Source of the DNA: Pseudevernia furfuracea
Taxonomy: Eukaryota; Ascomycota; Lecanoromycetes; Lecanorales; Parmeliaceae
Direction of reading: 5' to 3'
NCBI GenBank assembly: GCA_022315425.1
Contig: JAIUPT010000034.1
Location: 744,001-808,000 of the forward strand
Length of the DNA stretch: 64,000 bases
In this document: positions 43,670 to 54,689 of the stretch, in pieces
Layout of the letters: each line of letters opens with the position of its first letter
How positions within the stretch are numbered: position 1 is the first letter of the stretch
Program-made: the position numbers and the translations under genes
The notes under the pieces: model-generated
Database searches by the model: none
Seen by the model: the letters and a program-made list of their open reading frames with translations, nothing else
Told to the model about the DNA's origin: nothing

Positions 43670-45827
43670 CTATGAGTGCCATCTCGACTCCTTAATCAAG
43701 TCTCTGGGATCGCAAGTCAGAGGGTCCGTCTGATGACCCCTGTCATTCTGCATCACCTCTTTCAAATGATCGGAATCAGGAATAACGTCATAATGGTGCT
43801 TCAATTTGTCTGGTGAGGCCCACAACTGCATCTGGCCACGGTCGTAGGTGCCAGGAAGAGATAAGCCCTCCTCCACGTTGGGTAGTTGTGAGACATCGTC
43901 GAGATCTGATGGTAGGCAACTAGCGGTCCAACCCTTGTAAACATGTCCTCCATAGAAATTCGGCTGCTCTCGAGGCATTTCTGCGGCTCCTGTAGTGTGC
44001 AAGGTGCTAGGTGTATTTGATACAGCAGCTTGCCAGTGTGCACTCGTAGCAGAGCTGTCGTATGCTGGTTCAGAGCTGCGTCCAGTGTTGCCAGATGCTG
44101 ATCCGGTCTGAGCTGGAATAGAAATAGACTGCGACTTGGGGACACTGCTACCGCTGATTGTCTGAAAACCGCCTTGGAGGGTAGGGTAGACTTGTTGATA
44201 CTTCATGCTGGTTGACGCCTCTGATAGTTCACGTTGGATCACTGGTATTCCATAATTCGGCATCGGAAAGTTAGTGCTAGCAGCTGTAAGGTGGCATTCA
44301 TCGGAAAAGCCGTGACGTTCTGGGGCTTGAGTAAGTTCCCTGACCTGAAGCTCACTGTTCTCCTCTGGGCTTTTGCCGGAAACAGCGGAATATCCTATCG
44401 GACTGTTGCGCGGGGGGACCGATTCCTGAACTGTGGGAGTCACTGAAGAATGCGGACCATCGGAATTTTGGCGACTCAGATTGAAAGCAAGCAAGTTGTA
44501 TGCCTCAGTTGCAAGGATCTCAGCCGCCTCCTCTGCTATTTCCAACCTTCGTTGTAAGTCTTTAATAACATTCCTATCCCAGTGAAGATCCCGGGCTAAT
44601 GCATATCGGTCTGACACAAGTATGCGTTGGAACGAGCTAGCCACCTCGGGTGAAAGCAGGAGGCTTCGAATGACTTTGGTGCCACTCCACTGGGTTATTT
44701 CTTGGCCTTGCTTGAAATGATCCACGTCGATATGATTCAACTGTTCATGAATCGTAGAGAAGATACATATACAAAAACCACACGCAAAGTATTTTTTCCG
44801 GAGCGTTGTTCTCCATCTATCGGCAAGAGCGCGAGTAGAGCCATCAGGAACTCCGTGGGACTTGAGGTGCTTTTCAAGGTTGGTCCTTCTGGAAACGCCT
44901 CGCAGCTTAGTCGATGTGTTCCCGCAATCTCCAACGGAGTGTCTAGCCATGTGGCTTTCATCGGGTTCCAATGAGCCGCAGAGAGCACATTTTGAGCCGT
45001 TATCAGCCGTCTCCAGCGGTCCATATGGCATGCAAAGCCAGACTGTGTCATGCTCTTTCATATGCCTCTTCCATCCGTCACTGGTGGTATAGGGATAACG
45101 AGCCAGGTGTTTCTCGCAGAAAATATCAGTGCACCAGTAGGATTGAACTTTTGTGATGCGTGATGGACGATATTCTTGGTCGGAAGGCAGCAGTGGGCTG
45201 TATGCCAAAAACTGTTGTCGACTCAGAGAATTGCCGGTCGTCTTCCCATTTGTTGTCCCATCGTAGGCTAGTGAGTTATCCGAAAGTTCAGCCGATGATC
45301 TAGGACTTGTTCTTGGCGGTCGCCGGCGCACGTGGCACGAGCTAGCGGTTGTAGCAACTTGATTTGTGGGGAGGCTGCTGGTCTGGGGCTTCCAATATTG
45401 ACTCCTCGCTATAGTAGCTATTTATCAGAATGCGTCTGTATATATCGCAGGATCTCCTTGATTTCTGACCTCGAGAGTTTCGCAGCCATAGTAGGATATG
45501 ACTATCAGGACAAAACTTCAGATGCGATAGTGCATCGAATTGTTCGTTGGAAAGGCCTTGGGAATACGGATTACCAAAAGAGCCTGAGAGACGAATAATT
45601 GACAGCCATTCCAGGAGTTTGCTATCTTCAAAATCTCGAAGACTCTCGACAGCTAATTTCTGAGATGGTGAGCGGTAGGTCGACTCGGAAAGTTCATCAA
45701 TGGAAGCGGCAATAGATTCTTTGTCTTCTGAGCAGGATCCGAAGAAGTCCTCATAATTGTTTGGGTCGCTTTCGTGGAAGCCAGATGAACAATTCCGATT
45801 CTGGAAGGGGCGTTGAGTGGGAGACAT
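43670..45827 (-). CDS. C2H2-type zinc-finger protein, local family member D (two exons)
   Basis: Exon 1 is 45470-45827 (ATG at 45827). The intron is 45409-45469 (GTCAGA...CTGAT...TATAG, phase 1; an alternative acceptor 9 nt earlier keeps frame). Exon 2 is 45408-43670. The product is about 698 residues. The tandem module is at about 57-118 (LAVESLRDFEDSKLLEWL, then FDALSHLKFCPDSHILLWL). The Cys/His block is at about 212-350. The first finger has a wider Cys spacing (CTDIFC) than its paralogues, then WKRHMKEH, CALCGSLEPDESH, HLKSHGV, ACGFC...LNHIDVDHFKQGQ, and KVIRSLLLSPE. The long Ser/Thr/Gln-rich tail contains KLKHHYDVIPDSD, shared with A and F. A and D form one subgroup (WKRHMKEH, LNHID). 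Function is inferred only from the fingers. Confidence 0.85.
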
Positions 45828-48800
45828 GGGTAGCGAAGGGCAAATACGTGTTAAAGACTAGAAATCATCAAGGTTGGATGGGTGAGGCATCTCTGCTCCT
45901 TGGGGGCTCCCACAAGAGTAAAGACTGGCGAATTCAATCGCCATATTGGGCGAATTTAGGCTTGGTAAATGCAAGACAAGATGATGACGCGGTGAAATAG
46001 CTTTGCTGTTTCTTTGCTGTTTTGGCCCAACTTTTATGATTTTTGGCTGGCAAGGTTCAAGATTACCTTGTGCTGTCAGTGGCCATTGGCAGGCGCTAAG
46101 CAAGGGTCAGTGGAATTCTAGCCGCCGTAGTCTCTAATTCTGGACGACGAGGCTGCAAAACGACGGCATCGGTGGTTAAAATTTGGGAGGGGCCATAATG
46201 CTCGCCCCCAAAGATCGGCCGAGGCGGGATTCACGCTAAACATGAGATTGCGATGCAGGCAGGAAAACAAATTTTGTCGCCTCATATCACCCTTCATATC
46301 TACCGAGATTCTCTCCGAATTGGACAAGAGTACTGTTGAAGGAAGTTTTTGTCGGGAATTTGGGAAGGAGAATTGTGGGCTGCTGGCCGGGTGTGGCGTG
46401 ACCGGCGGCCTAGCAATGTGTTGGCGGCGGCCACGGGCGAGGTACCCGTGCCCCCCCCGAGCTGTTCCGTGGTAATGGGTAAGGCTTGCGAGCCCAAGAG
46501 ACCAATTAGACTTCGATGGATCAACGTCTCCATGAAGATTAATGCTCCTAACCCATGCAGTGTTTGACCCCCCACCCAGGAAACCGGAAGCAACCCGAGT
46601 CCGAGCGTGCTGGAATTCCCCCCACGGACTGACCAGGGGGTCTAGATCAGGCACCTTTGCATGTCCCGGTTTACTCGAATTGTCACTTGCGCGCGAGAGC
46701 GAACGCGCTAAACCAGATTGTGCATATCATTTGAACCTGGAATGATCATAGCCACGAGGAATCGAGTAGGCATCTCATCCATGTCGACAATAGCTCATGA
46801 GATCTTCCATCTGCATACTTGTGGACCGAATAGAAGATCAGCGTGGAAGGAGCGTTCGTTGCTGAAGACGAACGCTTTGGTAGAACAAGATGTAGCTATA
46901 ACTGTTCGAAGTGGGTAGACGCAAATCATTGTGGAACGTGCCAGAGCTAGTCTTGTGGTGTCACGGTGACCAAGGAGATCTTATATGCAGTAGTGGTAGT
47001 AGATAAGGTACCTTAGGTACAGGAGTGCCAAGCCACGCTAGGGATTGGCCTTGGCCTTTGACTAGGGATCGAGAATTTCATGAAAACATGTATCGACACT
47101 GGAATTTCATTAGTTTATGAATTTACCTCAGTTTCATGAGAGTTAGGGTACAGTAACATACGCCAAGGTCTCCTTATCCCGCTCATTAGAGGTATCTGAT
47201 TGGAGACATCTGCTTAGTGATCTTAGAATCTTAGCCCTGGTCCGGAGACAGTTGGGGGCTATCAGGTCGGCAGGGGTGAAAAGATTCTCCTCGGCGAGGG
47301 TCGGCATAACGGAAGAATATACGGATCTCGGGAGTGAAGCGAATATACTCAGCAGATGCAGAGACTTCATAGGGTGTGAATTTTCTTAGGCTCAGACTAA
47401 TAGTATTAGCATGGATAAGGTAATGCCTCAGCGCCATTTACTTTTCAACTGTTCATAACATGAATATACCAAGCATACTCTAGGTATATGTCTGATATAT
47501 ACTTATTTTTGATAAAAGCAGCTGCATCACTATTTTCGCTGAGAACGAGATCTCACTCTCTCTTTAAGAGTAAGAAATATACCTACCTATTAAATTTATG
47601 TTTAGCATATGTCTTATGTATGTTTTCTCTCTCGCAAGAGGACTTTCACGCGCTGAGTCTTAAGGAATCGCTAATAATTCTCAAGAGCTCTCACAACTTC
47701 TGTTTACGAGAAAAAAATAAGAATGTATTCGATACAGAAAGAAAATAAACACCGATCAGCTTGGCATATGCAACGCTCACCCCTGCCGAGATCCTTTTCA
47801 TCCCTGCCGAGCTGAGACCCGGACAGTTGGAAGGTAGTGGACCTTATGGCCGGAACTCTCTGGCAGCTAGACCGTATATCGCTTAGTGGCTTAATTGATG
47901 CCGTGTTCCTGCAGCAGGCTTCTTAGATAGATAGATTCTACATCTCTTACCATGTACCATGTACCCACCTAGATAGATCTGGCGCCATCATTCATTCAAC
48001 CGAGACGCGCTTCTCAGTCACATGATCGAGTTTACTCGTACAGTGGTACATCCGTTTCCGAAAAATCACGGCAAAGTTCTCCCGCCAAGACCATTTCAAA
48101 AAACGTCCCGCAACTTTCTTTCTTTCTTTCTTTCTCTCCCTTTTTGGCACACACTTCGTCAAGGATCCTTGATTGCAGATCCTTCGTCATCATCTGCAGG
48201 ACCTCCAGCCCTCTACCGCGTAGTATGTAGGGGCGCCCGGGGGGGGGGGCCTGAGATGATGGGGCTTGTTTTCGCGATGATGCAAGGTGGTACGAGTAGA
48301 CCCCGGACAAAATGATGCAAGTCAGCACTGGGACCTCCGCGTAAGGTAGATTATATGAACAATCGCGATCTATATCGGATGGTTTGGTTATTGCGTCGTA
48401 AAGCAGCTGAAAGGAAGGAGAGTCTATCTGAATGCCAAAATCGCAGATGTCGCGGTAGTTCGTGTACACCCCTCAGGGCCTTTAATATAGAAAGGAAACG
48501 GGCTGCCAGTCGGCGACGCTAAAACTTATATGAAATCAAACATCGAGGCTCCGTTGAATCGCTCGCTAGCTAACATCCAAACTCAGAGTTGTAGTTCCCC
48601 TATTTCCTATGCGTCGCGCCTGTGCAGTGTAATGCCTGCGATATTCCATGCCTTTTCCTTCCGATACCTGACTCTCCATATGCTTTTACTCCCAGCACCC
48701 ATCCATATCCTGTACTCGTTACCCGTCAACGATTTCGTTACCCTCCAGTCTTGCAACATGACCGACTCCCAATTTCTCAGACCGCCGATGAAGACAAAAT

Positions 48801-49034
48801 TTTCGCTGGGGGACGAGCAGGCCATGCATAATCTACACACAAGAGGCCCCAAAGAAAACTGTAAGCCAGTATCAAAAGAAACTCTCCACACTCTATGCGA
48901 TCATTGTCAACTCAGCAGGTGCAGCAGTGTGATAGCAAAAGCATGATGGTCTATGGAGGTCCATGGGTATATAACCCATGGCCTGAAAAAGAGATCTATC
49001 TAATAAAGGACAAACATGAGATGCATGGAATGAT
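45828..49034. other. Intergenic, no gene recognised
   Basis: Overlapping 60-178 codon open frames on both strands around 46118-46654, and shorter ones elsewhere, have no recognisable domain or splice pattern. A TTTC run (48117-48133) and a G run (48240-48249) occur. No repeat family from the rest of the window is found here. Confidence 0.4.
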
Positions 49035-50784
49035 CTAGGCACGTCCAACAATCATATCATCGGTATCTGCCTCATCGCTGAACCCTGGTGGTGTCGGCCA
49101 GATATACCTCCCGAGGGTAGCGTCGCTATGCTCTTGATACCCATAATCATCCGAGTCGACGTACTGGTCTGCTGCAGACATCCATGTCTGGCCAGGATCT
49201 ACTAACCAAGGAGCATTGATTGAAGTACTATCATCGGTCGAAGAGGAAGCTGGGAAGGTACCGTGGCTGTGGGCGGTTGTTGGAGCTCCACCCAGTGCTG
49301 AGACAGCATAATGAAGTGTCTCGGCCGGATTTGCTACAAACTCAGACTGTTCGCGATTCGGGTTAGGGTTGAATGCTCGTTCCGTGACAGGATCATAGTC
49401 ACTTGTCGGCACAATAGCACTCGATTCTCGTGCGCCAAGATTCGGTGCAAAGGCAAGCGGCTTGTCACCGTTGAGCAGATGCCCACTGGACTGAAGTGCT
49501 CCGTGTGCTGCTTTCGCGAGAGCTACCGCATGCTTTGTGTCGGATGGCCCAACTTCGAGATCGCGCTGCAAATCTTCGAAAAGTTGCTTCTCCCCAATGA
49601 TTCCTGGAGGTTCGCAGCCTTGCGAAGAAGCAGCCAGTTGCGTTTTCCAGACATTGACCATTCCCGGTTGCAATAATAGGCCTTTTATAACTTTAGTAGT
49701 ATCCCACTCGTCAAGTGTTTGACCACGCTCGAAATGCGTCGCGATATGTTTGAGACGATCTGCGAAAGTGTGGGTTAGGTGTATGCAGAAGCCACACGAC
49801 CACGCTTGCTTCTTGGTGGTTTCTTTCCACTTGTCTGCTATAGCTTCGCCTTGAGCTTTCCCCTGGACGTCGTGACATCTCTTCAGATGTTGGACTAGCT
49901 CGGTCCTTCTTTTGCACGAGAACGAACCTAGGACCCCCTGTCCACAAATCCGGATATTATGTTCGCTGACATGCTTTTCGCTAGGATTCAAATCTCCGCA
50001 CAGGATACATTTGAAGCCGCCCTCCGTCTCTTCTAGTGGACCCCCAAGCATACAGGAAAATTTATCCACATGTTCCTTTTCGTGTTTCCTCCAGTCCCAG
50101 AGATTCTGGTAATGGCGCCGCTTTGGGCAGATTGTACACCAATAGAGGTTCGCTGTCTTTGTTGCCTCGCGTGAAGTGTTGATATTCTTCAGCGTCTGTG
50201 GTGGGTGAGCACCGGAAGCGTTCGGTGTGCTTAAGAAGGGGCCTCTAGTCTGGACGGCTTTGACCGGTGCGTGGACAAATGCCCCACGGCCAGGACCCTG
50301 CAGACTTTCTCGTGCCTGCACTGATGAGGAAGGATGTACGAAGGTAGGTTCATGAAGGGTATCGCCTAGAGAGTGTTTGGGTTGTTCAGGGCCGCTCGCT
50401 AATTTTTGTCAGCTTTTATGACTCTGACATGTATCATACAGTCTCACAAAGCTTCCGAGCTTGTTCCAACCAGATTCTGATCTCATCATCGGCACAGTCT
50501 CTGAGGGCGCAAACAGCCAGAAATTGCTCCCTTGAGAGTGAGCCATTACCAGGAAAGTAGAGGGGTTTGTGATTGGAAGATCGAGCAAATGTAAGATACG
50601 CAAAGATAATATCATCACGCTGATCCAGTAAGATTGTGATGGCCTTCTGCGGCTCCAAAGGAGCTATGGGGATGGGGTAATTCTGGGCCAATGAAAATGA
50701 AGGTTCGTCTAGCGCATTGGCTAAGCTCGGAACGGGCCCCTGCAACCTGTTAGAGTCCATCATTCTCGATCTCATTGAGAGCAC
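49035..50784 (-). CDS. C2H2-type zinc-finger protein, local family member E (two exons)
   Basis: Exon 1 is 50448-50784 (ATG at 50784; ATGs at codons 4, 8 and 9 are also possible starts). The intron is 50399-50447 (49 nt; GTGAGA, branch GCTGAC, acceptor TTAG; phase 1). Exon 2 is 50398-49035. The product is about 566 residues. The tandem module is at about 44-112 (KAITILLDQRDDIIFAYL, then FLAVCALRDCADDEIRIWL). The Cys/His block is at about 200-335 (CTIC...WRKHEKEH; CILCGDLNPSEKH; HLKRCHDV; SCGFC...LKHIATHFERGQ), then WDTTKVIKGLLLQPG and a Leu/Ala-rich segment (DLQRDLEVGPSDTKHAVALA). The tail is Ser/Pro/Asp-rich and acidic at the end (FSDEADTDDMIV). It groups with B and C. A role as a nucleic-acid-binding protein is inferred. 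Confidence 0.85.
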
Positions 50785-51772
50785 GAAAGAACAAAGGGCG
50801 AAAAGGTGGGAGAAGAAGGTAAACTTTACAATTGAACGTCGCCATTTATCTAACCTCTCTGGCCGGTCTGGCCGGCTCTAAAGCGTCGTGAGAATGGTTG
50901 AAATAAGTGATTGGGACTTCGAGGTAGGTACCTATTCACCTCCTTTATGAGAAGTGAGCATGCTAACCCTAAGGGGATTAGCGAGCGAGACCAGACCGTC
51001 GGAACAATGGTGTCGTAGCTAGCGGGACGAGTAAACCATACCCAGGGCTCCCGGCCTCAGGCCCATGGCAGCGCTAGTACTAGTTCCCTACTACAAAATA
51101 TCTACGTGTCAATAAAACTGGGCAGAACCTCCCAGGGTCATTGAAAAAAAAAATTGGGAGATGATTATGGTGCTCTACGATTGTACTCGCCCGCATATTT
51201 TTTGACGGGATAGTGTTCATTTTAACAGCGAGCTTCTCCTGAGGATGCTCGTAGACGTATTCGCCCTCGTTGGTAGTCGTGCTTTTAGCAGGACGTGGAG
51301 CATTATTGTAATGTGTAGTGGTATTCGTTTTATCAAGTGTAAAAAGGGTGGTATGAGTAGGAGATTGACGGGCCGTGAAGGTATTCAGTTAAGAATTCTA
51401 CATCGAATTTCGGTGTCCATCACTCTACTCTAGACTGCAGAGGCGAAAATATGCTAGCCCAGCCCAGCCGCCGTCCGCATCTCCGCATCACGCGGGTGCC
51501 GGAGTAAGGTACATAGAGATATACCCAAGCCAAGTGGAGAATAGGATATTCCCCCACCAAAAGGTGTAGAGTAGTACGACTACTGGCAACCGGCGTGACT
51601 CTCTGCCTCCCATCCTTCTAGTAGACTAGTCATCCTCTACCTCTAGACCACTGTCTTTGGTGTCTATCATTTCTGGCGATGTGGTCAGAGGTATTTAGTC
51701 TGTATTAGGTTCGATTCCTAGAAAATAGAAAGCACCGCAACACCATTGTACCAGCGCCTCAAACTAAGTACC
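50785..51772. other. Intergenic, no gene recognised
   Basis: The upstream flank of gene E, GC-normal; only short unconvincing open frames. It ends at the solo LTR. Confidence 0.4.
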
Positions 51773-52037
51773 TGTTAGCAGCGGGCCCAAGAGGACAGCT
51801 GTCGCATGAGCCCGGGGGTTGCCGAGCGTAACCGAATCGCTTGACATACGCATGCCAAGCGGATTCTTGGCGTGAGAGGCTTAAGAGGGCCATGCCCCGA
51901 AGTTTCCCATTTTCCTTCCTTAAGAATTAGTCTTACTATTAGATATATTATACGCAATATATATCTTCACTAAGTTCACATTGCTACACAACCCTAGCCT
52001 GCTATATATATATCTATATTATATAAGCAGTCTAACA
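51773..52037 (+). mobile_element. Solo LTR of the gypsy family, nearly unmutated
   Basis: 265 bp, TGTTAGCAGCGGGCCCAAGA...GTCTAACA, flanked by GTACC (51768-51772 and 52038-52042). Of the family copies here, this one has the least RIP-like change and is a good reference for the LTR sequence. It contains AAGAATTAG (51922-51930), proposed as the start of the R region. Confidence 0.92.
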
Positions 52038-52367
52038 GTACCTCTGACCACAACCTACCCATTGCCTAAAGGAAAAGGGATACAGCCGAGGTCAGCAGGC
52101 TAACCAGAAGGGGCTTAGCGCGATTGGCCGTAGCACGCGCATGCTTGCATATGCGCGTAATATGATCGACAGTCACCACATAACTGAAATGCTGTACACC
52201 AATAATATGATGAGCATGATATATCGAATTAACTTGTTAGAAAATGTGGCAAACAGCCCTACTAGCTAGTGGCTTGGCACGGCACTCACATACATGTATT
52301 CTACCTTCCTACATAGACACTCCTTAGTCCACTCAATACCAGTCGTCTAGACCTACATTATTCAACA

Positions 52368-52385
52368 GGTTATGAGCCCGGTTGC
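52368..52385 (+). promoter_or_regulatory. Primer-binding site of the half-tRNA(Met) type
   Basis: GGTTATGAGCCCGG directly follows the LTR. Its complement contains GGGCTCATAACC, which reads like an initiator-tRNA anticodon arm centred on CAU. Drosophila copia and yeast Ty5 are known to use such a half-tRNA fragment. The same site follows the LTRs at 53388 and, mutated, at 31966. Confidence 0.65.
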
Positions 52386-52436
52386 TGAGGCTTCCAAGGC
52401 CACTGGACTCCGTGGTAGATAACCACGTTAAAAACA

Positions 52437-52568
52437 CTGCTGGCGAGCTAGTTGAAACGCACCCTGCTGGCGAGCTAGTTGAAACGCACTGCTGGCGAGC
52501 TAGTTGAAACGCACCCTGCTGGCGAGCTTGTTGAAACGCACCCTGCTGGCGAGCTAGTTGAAACGCAC
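52437..52568 (+). repeat. Five tandem units of about 23-27 bp
   Basis: The unit CTGGCGAGCTAGTTGAAACG plus CACCCTG (27 bp), or a shorter form lacking part of the CACC spacer, occurs five times in element P. The segment is absent from the sister element at 53256-54527. Confidence 0.88.
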
Positions 52569-53255
52569 AAAAGGGAGTAAATCAGATCCTTCCTTGTCAA
52601 CTAAGGTTGACGAAGCTTGCATATGGTAATGGCATCTTTGGGAGCAAACATCAGACACAGATACTTTCTCGCTCACCACGAAAGCTCGTTGTTAGGCAGA
52701 GGGCAGCACGAATCATCATCATCTTCAAATAGTGAGCCTGCTACAATGACAATCTGAATACCGAATAGTGAGCCTGCTACAAAGGCAGTCAATGTACGAT
52801 CTCTTCACTGAGTATTTCGGCAACACACATAGTGAGCCTGCTATCAAATGGCACATTCGATTCATACATTACTCTCTACGGGAATGGCAAGAGCTTGGGA
52901 TGCATAGGGCAATATGAATTCACCAGGCTGCCATGGTGTTGGGGAGGATAACACACATACATGCGATTTGGATTTCTTCGATTCTTTCCTCGGTGGTGTA
53001 CGGCTCTGGAATACCCTGGGTACTCAGTCAGGGGGAGTGATATCTGAGCAGGGGAAGTCATGGACTGAGCACTCTGGAGTAGAGGGAGCAGGGGGAGTCT
53101 GTTAGCAGCGGGCCCAAGAGGACAGCTGTCGCATGAGCCCGGGGGTTGCCGAGCGTAACCGAATCGCTCATGGCAAGCGGATTCTTGGCGTGAGAAGCTT
53201 AAGAGGGCCATGCCCCGAAGTTTCCCATTTTCCTTCCTTAAGAATTAGTCTTACT

Positions 53256-54527
53256 TGTTAGAAATAGTGGCAAACAGCCCTACGATACTAGTGGCTTGGC
53301 ACTCCGCACACTTCATGTATTCTACCTCCCTAGATAGACACTCTCTAGTCCACTCAATACCAGTGTCTTAGACCTACATTATTCAACAGGTTATGAGCCC
53401 GGTTGCCTTACCAGCTTCTAGGGAGTGACTCCGTGCCGCTTAACAGGACGAACACGATATCCGTTAGCCGAAGGAGGAGTGCTACTAACTAACAATTCCT
53501 GAGCCTGTTAGACATTATCGACTATCCGACCGTCGACCGAAGGAGGAGTGCTACTAATCGACGCGAGTTGAGAAGGTCAAAAGGGAGTAAATCAGATCCT
53601 TCCTTGTCAACTAAGGTTGACGAAGCCTGCATGTGATAATGACATCTTTGGGAGTAAACATCAGACACAGATACTTCCTCGCTCACCACGAAAGCTCGCT
53701 GTTAGACAGGGGGCAACACGAATCATCATCATCATCTTCAAATAGTGAGCCTGCTATAATGACAACCTGAACACCGAATAGTGAGCCTGCTACAAAGGCA
53801 GTCAATGTACGATCTCTTCACTGAGTATTTCGACAACACACATAGTGAGCCTGCTATCAAATGGCATATTCGATTCATAGATTACTCTCTACGGGAATGG
53901 CAAGAGCTTGGGACGCACAGGGCAATTCTACAGTGCATGACTTCAAGCCAAGCTGCCATGATGTTGGGGAGGATAACACATGCATGCGATTTGGATTTCT
54001 TCGATTCTTTCCTCGGTGGGGCACGGCTGGGTACTCAGTCAGGGGGAGTGGTTTCTGAGCAGGGGGAGTCATTGAACTGAGCACCAGAGGGAGTCACTGT
54101 GCAGAATACTCGCCTAGGGACTTCAAAATGGCTCAAATCCTCCAGAAACGACATCAGGCTTATCGATAAGCTCCATACCTCACTATTCTACATGCAATCT
54201 TCTCACTGGTCCGATATTAGCATTCTTCAGCTCAGAACTCAGAAGTCTCTTTCTCGACAACCACTTTATCAATTCTTATCATTGACGACTCCGAAAGATC
54301 GTCTACACAGTTACTATCTTCGAGTCATATCCTTATGCGATTTTGATGTTGCTGTCGTCACTGGTGATGTGGCTAGGTGCTATTTGAGGGGGAGTGTTAG
54401 AAATAGTGACAAACAGCCCTACGATACTAGTGGCTTGGCACTCCGCACACTTCATGTATTCTACCTCCCTAGATAGACACTCTCTAGTCCACTCAATATC
54501 AGTCGTTCCAGTCCCCATTATTCAACA
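53256..54527 (+). mobile_element. Non-autonomous copia-like LTR element (QR), complete, TTACT target duplication
   Basis: 1272 bp with 133-bp LTRs at 53256-53388 and 54395-54527 (TGTTAGAAATAGTG...TTCAACA), flanked by TTACT at 53251-53255 and 54528-54532. The primer site GGTTATGAGCCCGG starts at 53389; the purine tract TTTGAGGGGGAG precedes the 3' LTR. Open frames inside (53781-54080, 54099-54476) are 99-125 codons and show no recognisable Gag or Pol motif. It lies inside the chromovirus 5' LTR, so it is younger than that element, and it is not RIP-mutated. Direct repeats include CCGAAGGAGGAGTGCTACTAA (twice, about 53467 and 53540) and ATAGTGAGCCTGCTA units (about 53743-53858). Confidence 0.88.
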
Positions 54528-54689
54528 TTACTATTAGATATACTATACGCAATATATATATCTTCGCTAAGTTCACATTGCTACACAATCCTAGTCTGTC
54601 TTATATATATCTATATTATATAAGTCAGTCTAACAATTCTAATTCTTCTTCCCATCGAGAGGTAGCGATTCGAACTTAGTATAATAACA

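Larger units (their letters stand above)
52235..53099 (+). mobile_element. Non-autonomous copia-like LTR element P, 5' part, split by the chromovirus
   Basis: The LTR is 52235-52367 (133 bp, TGTTAGAAAATGTGGCAAAC...TTCAACA). The primer site GGTTATGAGCCCGGTTGC starts at 52368. The internal region continues to 53099, where the gypsy 5' LTR begins. It shares most of its internal sequence with the element at 53256-54527 (for example AAAAGGGAGTAAATCAGATC and the four ATAGTGAGCCTGCTA units) but has a different segment right after the primer site. No pol coding is visible. Its 3' half and 3' LTR would lie beyond the window, on the far side of the inserted chromovirus. The sequence is not RIP-mutated. 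Confidence 0.78.

Noticed and set aside
43364..43675. 103- and 93-codon + strand frames downstream of gene D
   Set aside because: Overlapping each other in different frames, no domain, likely 3' flank of D.
46118..46654. 178-codon minus-strand frame
   Set aside because: No homologous text, low-confidence composition, and several competing frames on both strands; cannot be supported as a gene.
52437..52568. Five repeats of about 27 bp resembling a CRISPR or regulatory array
   Set aside because: Direct tandem units without spacers inside a retroelement.
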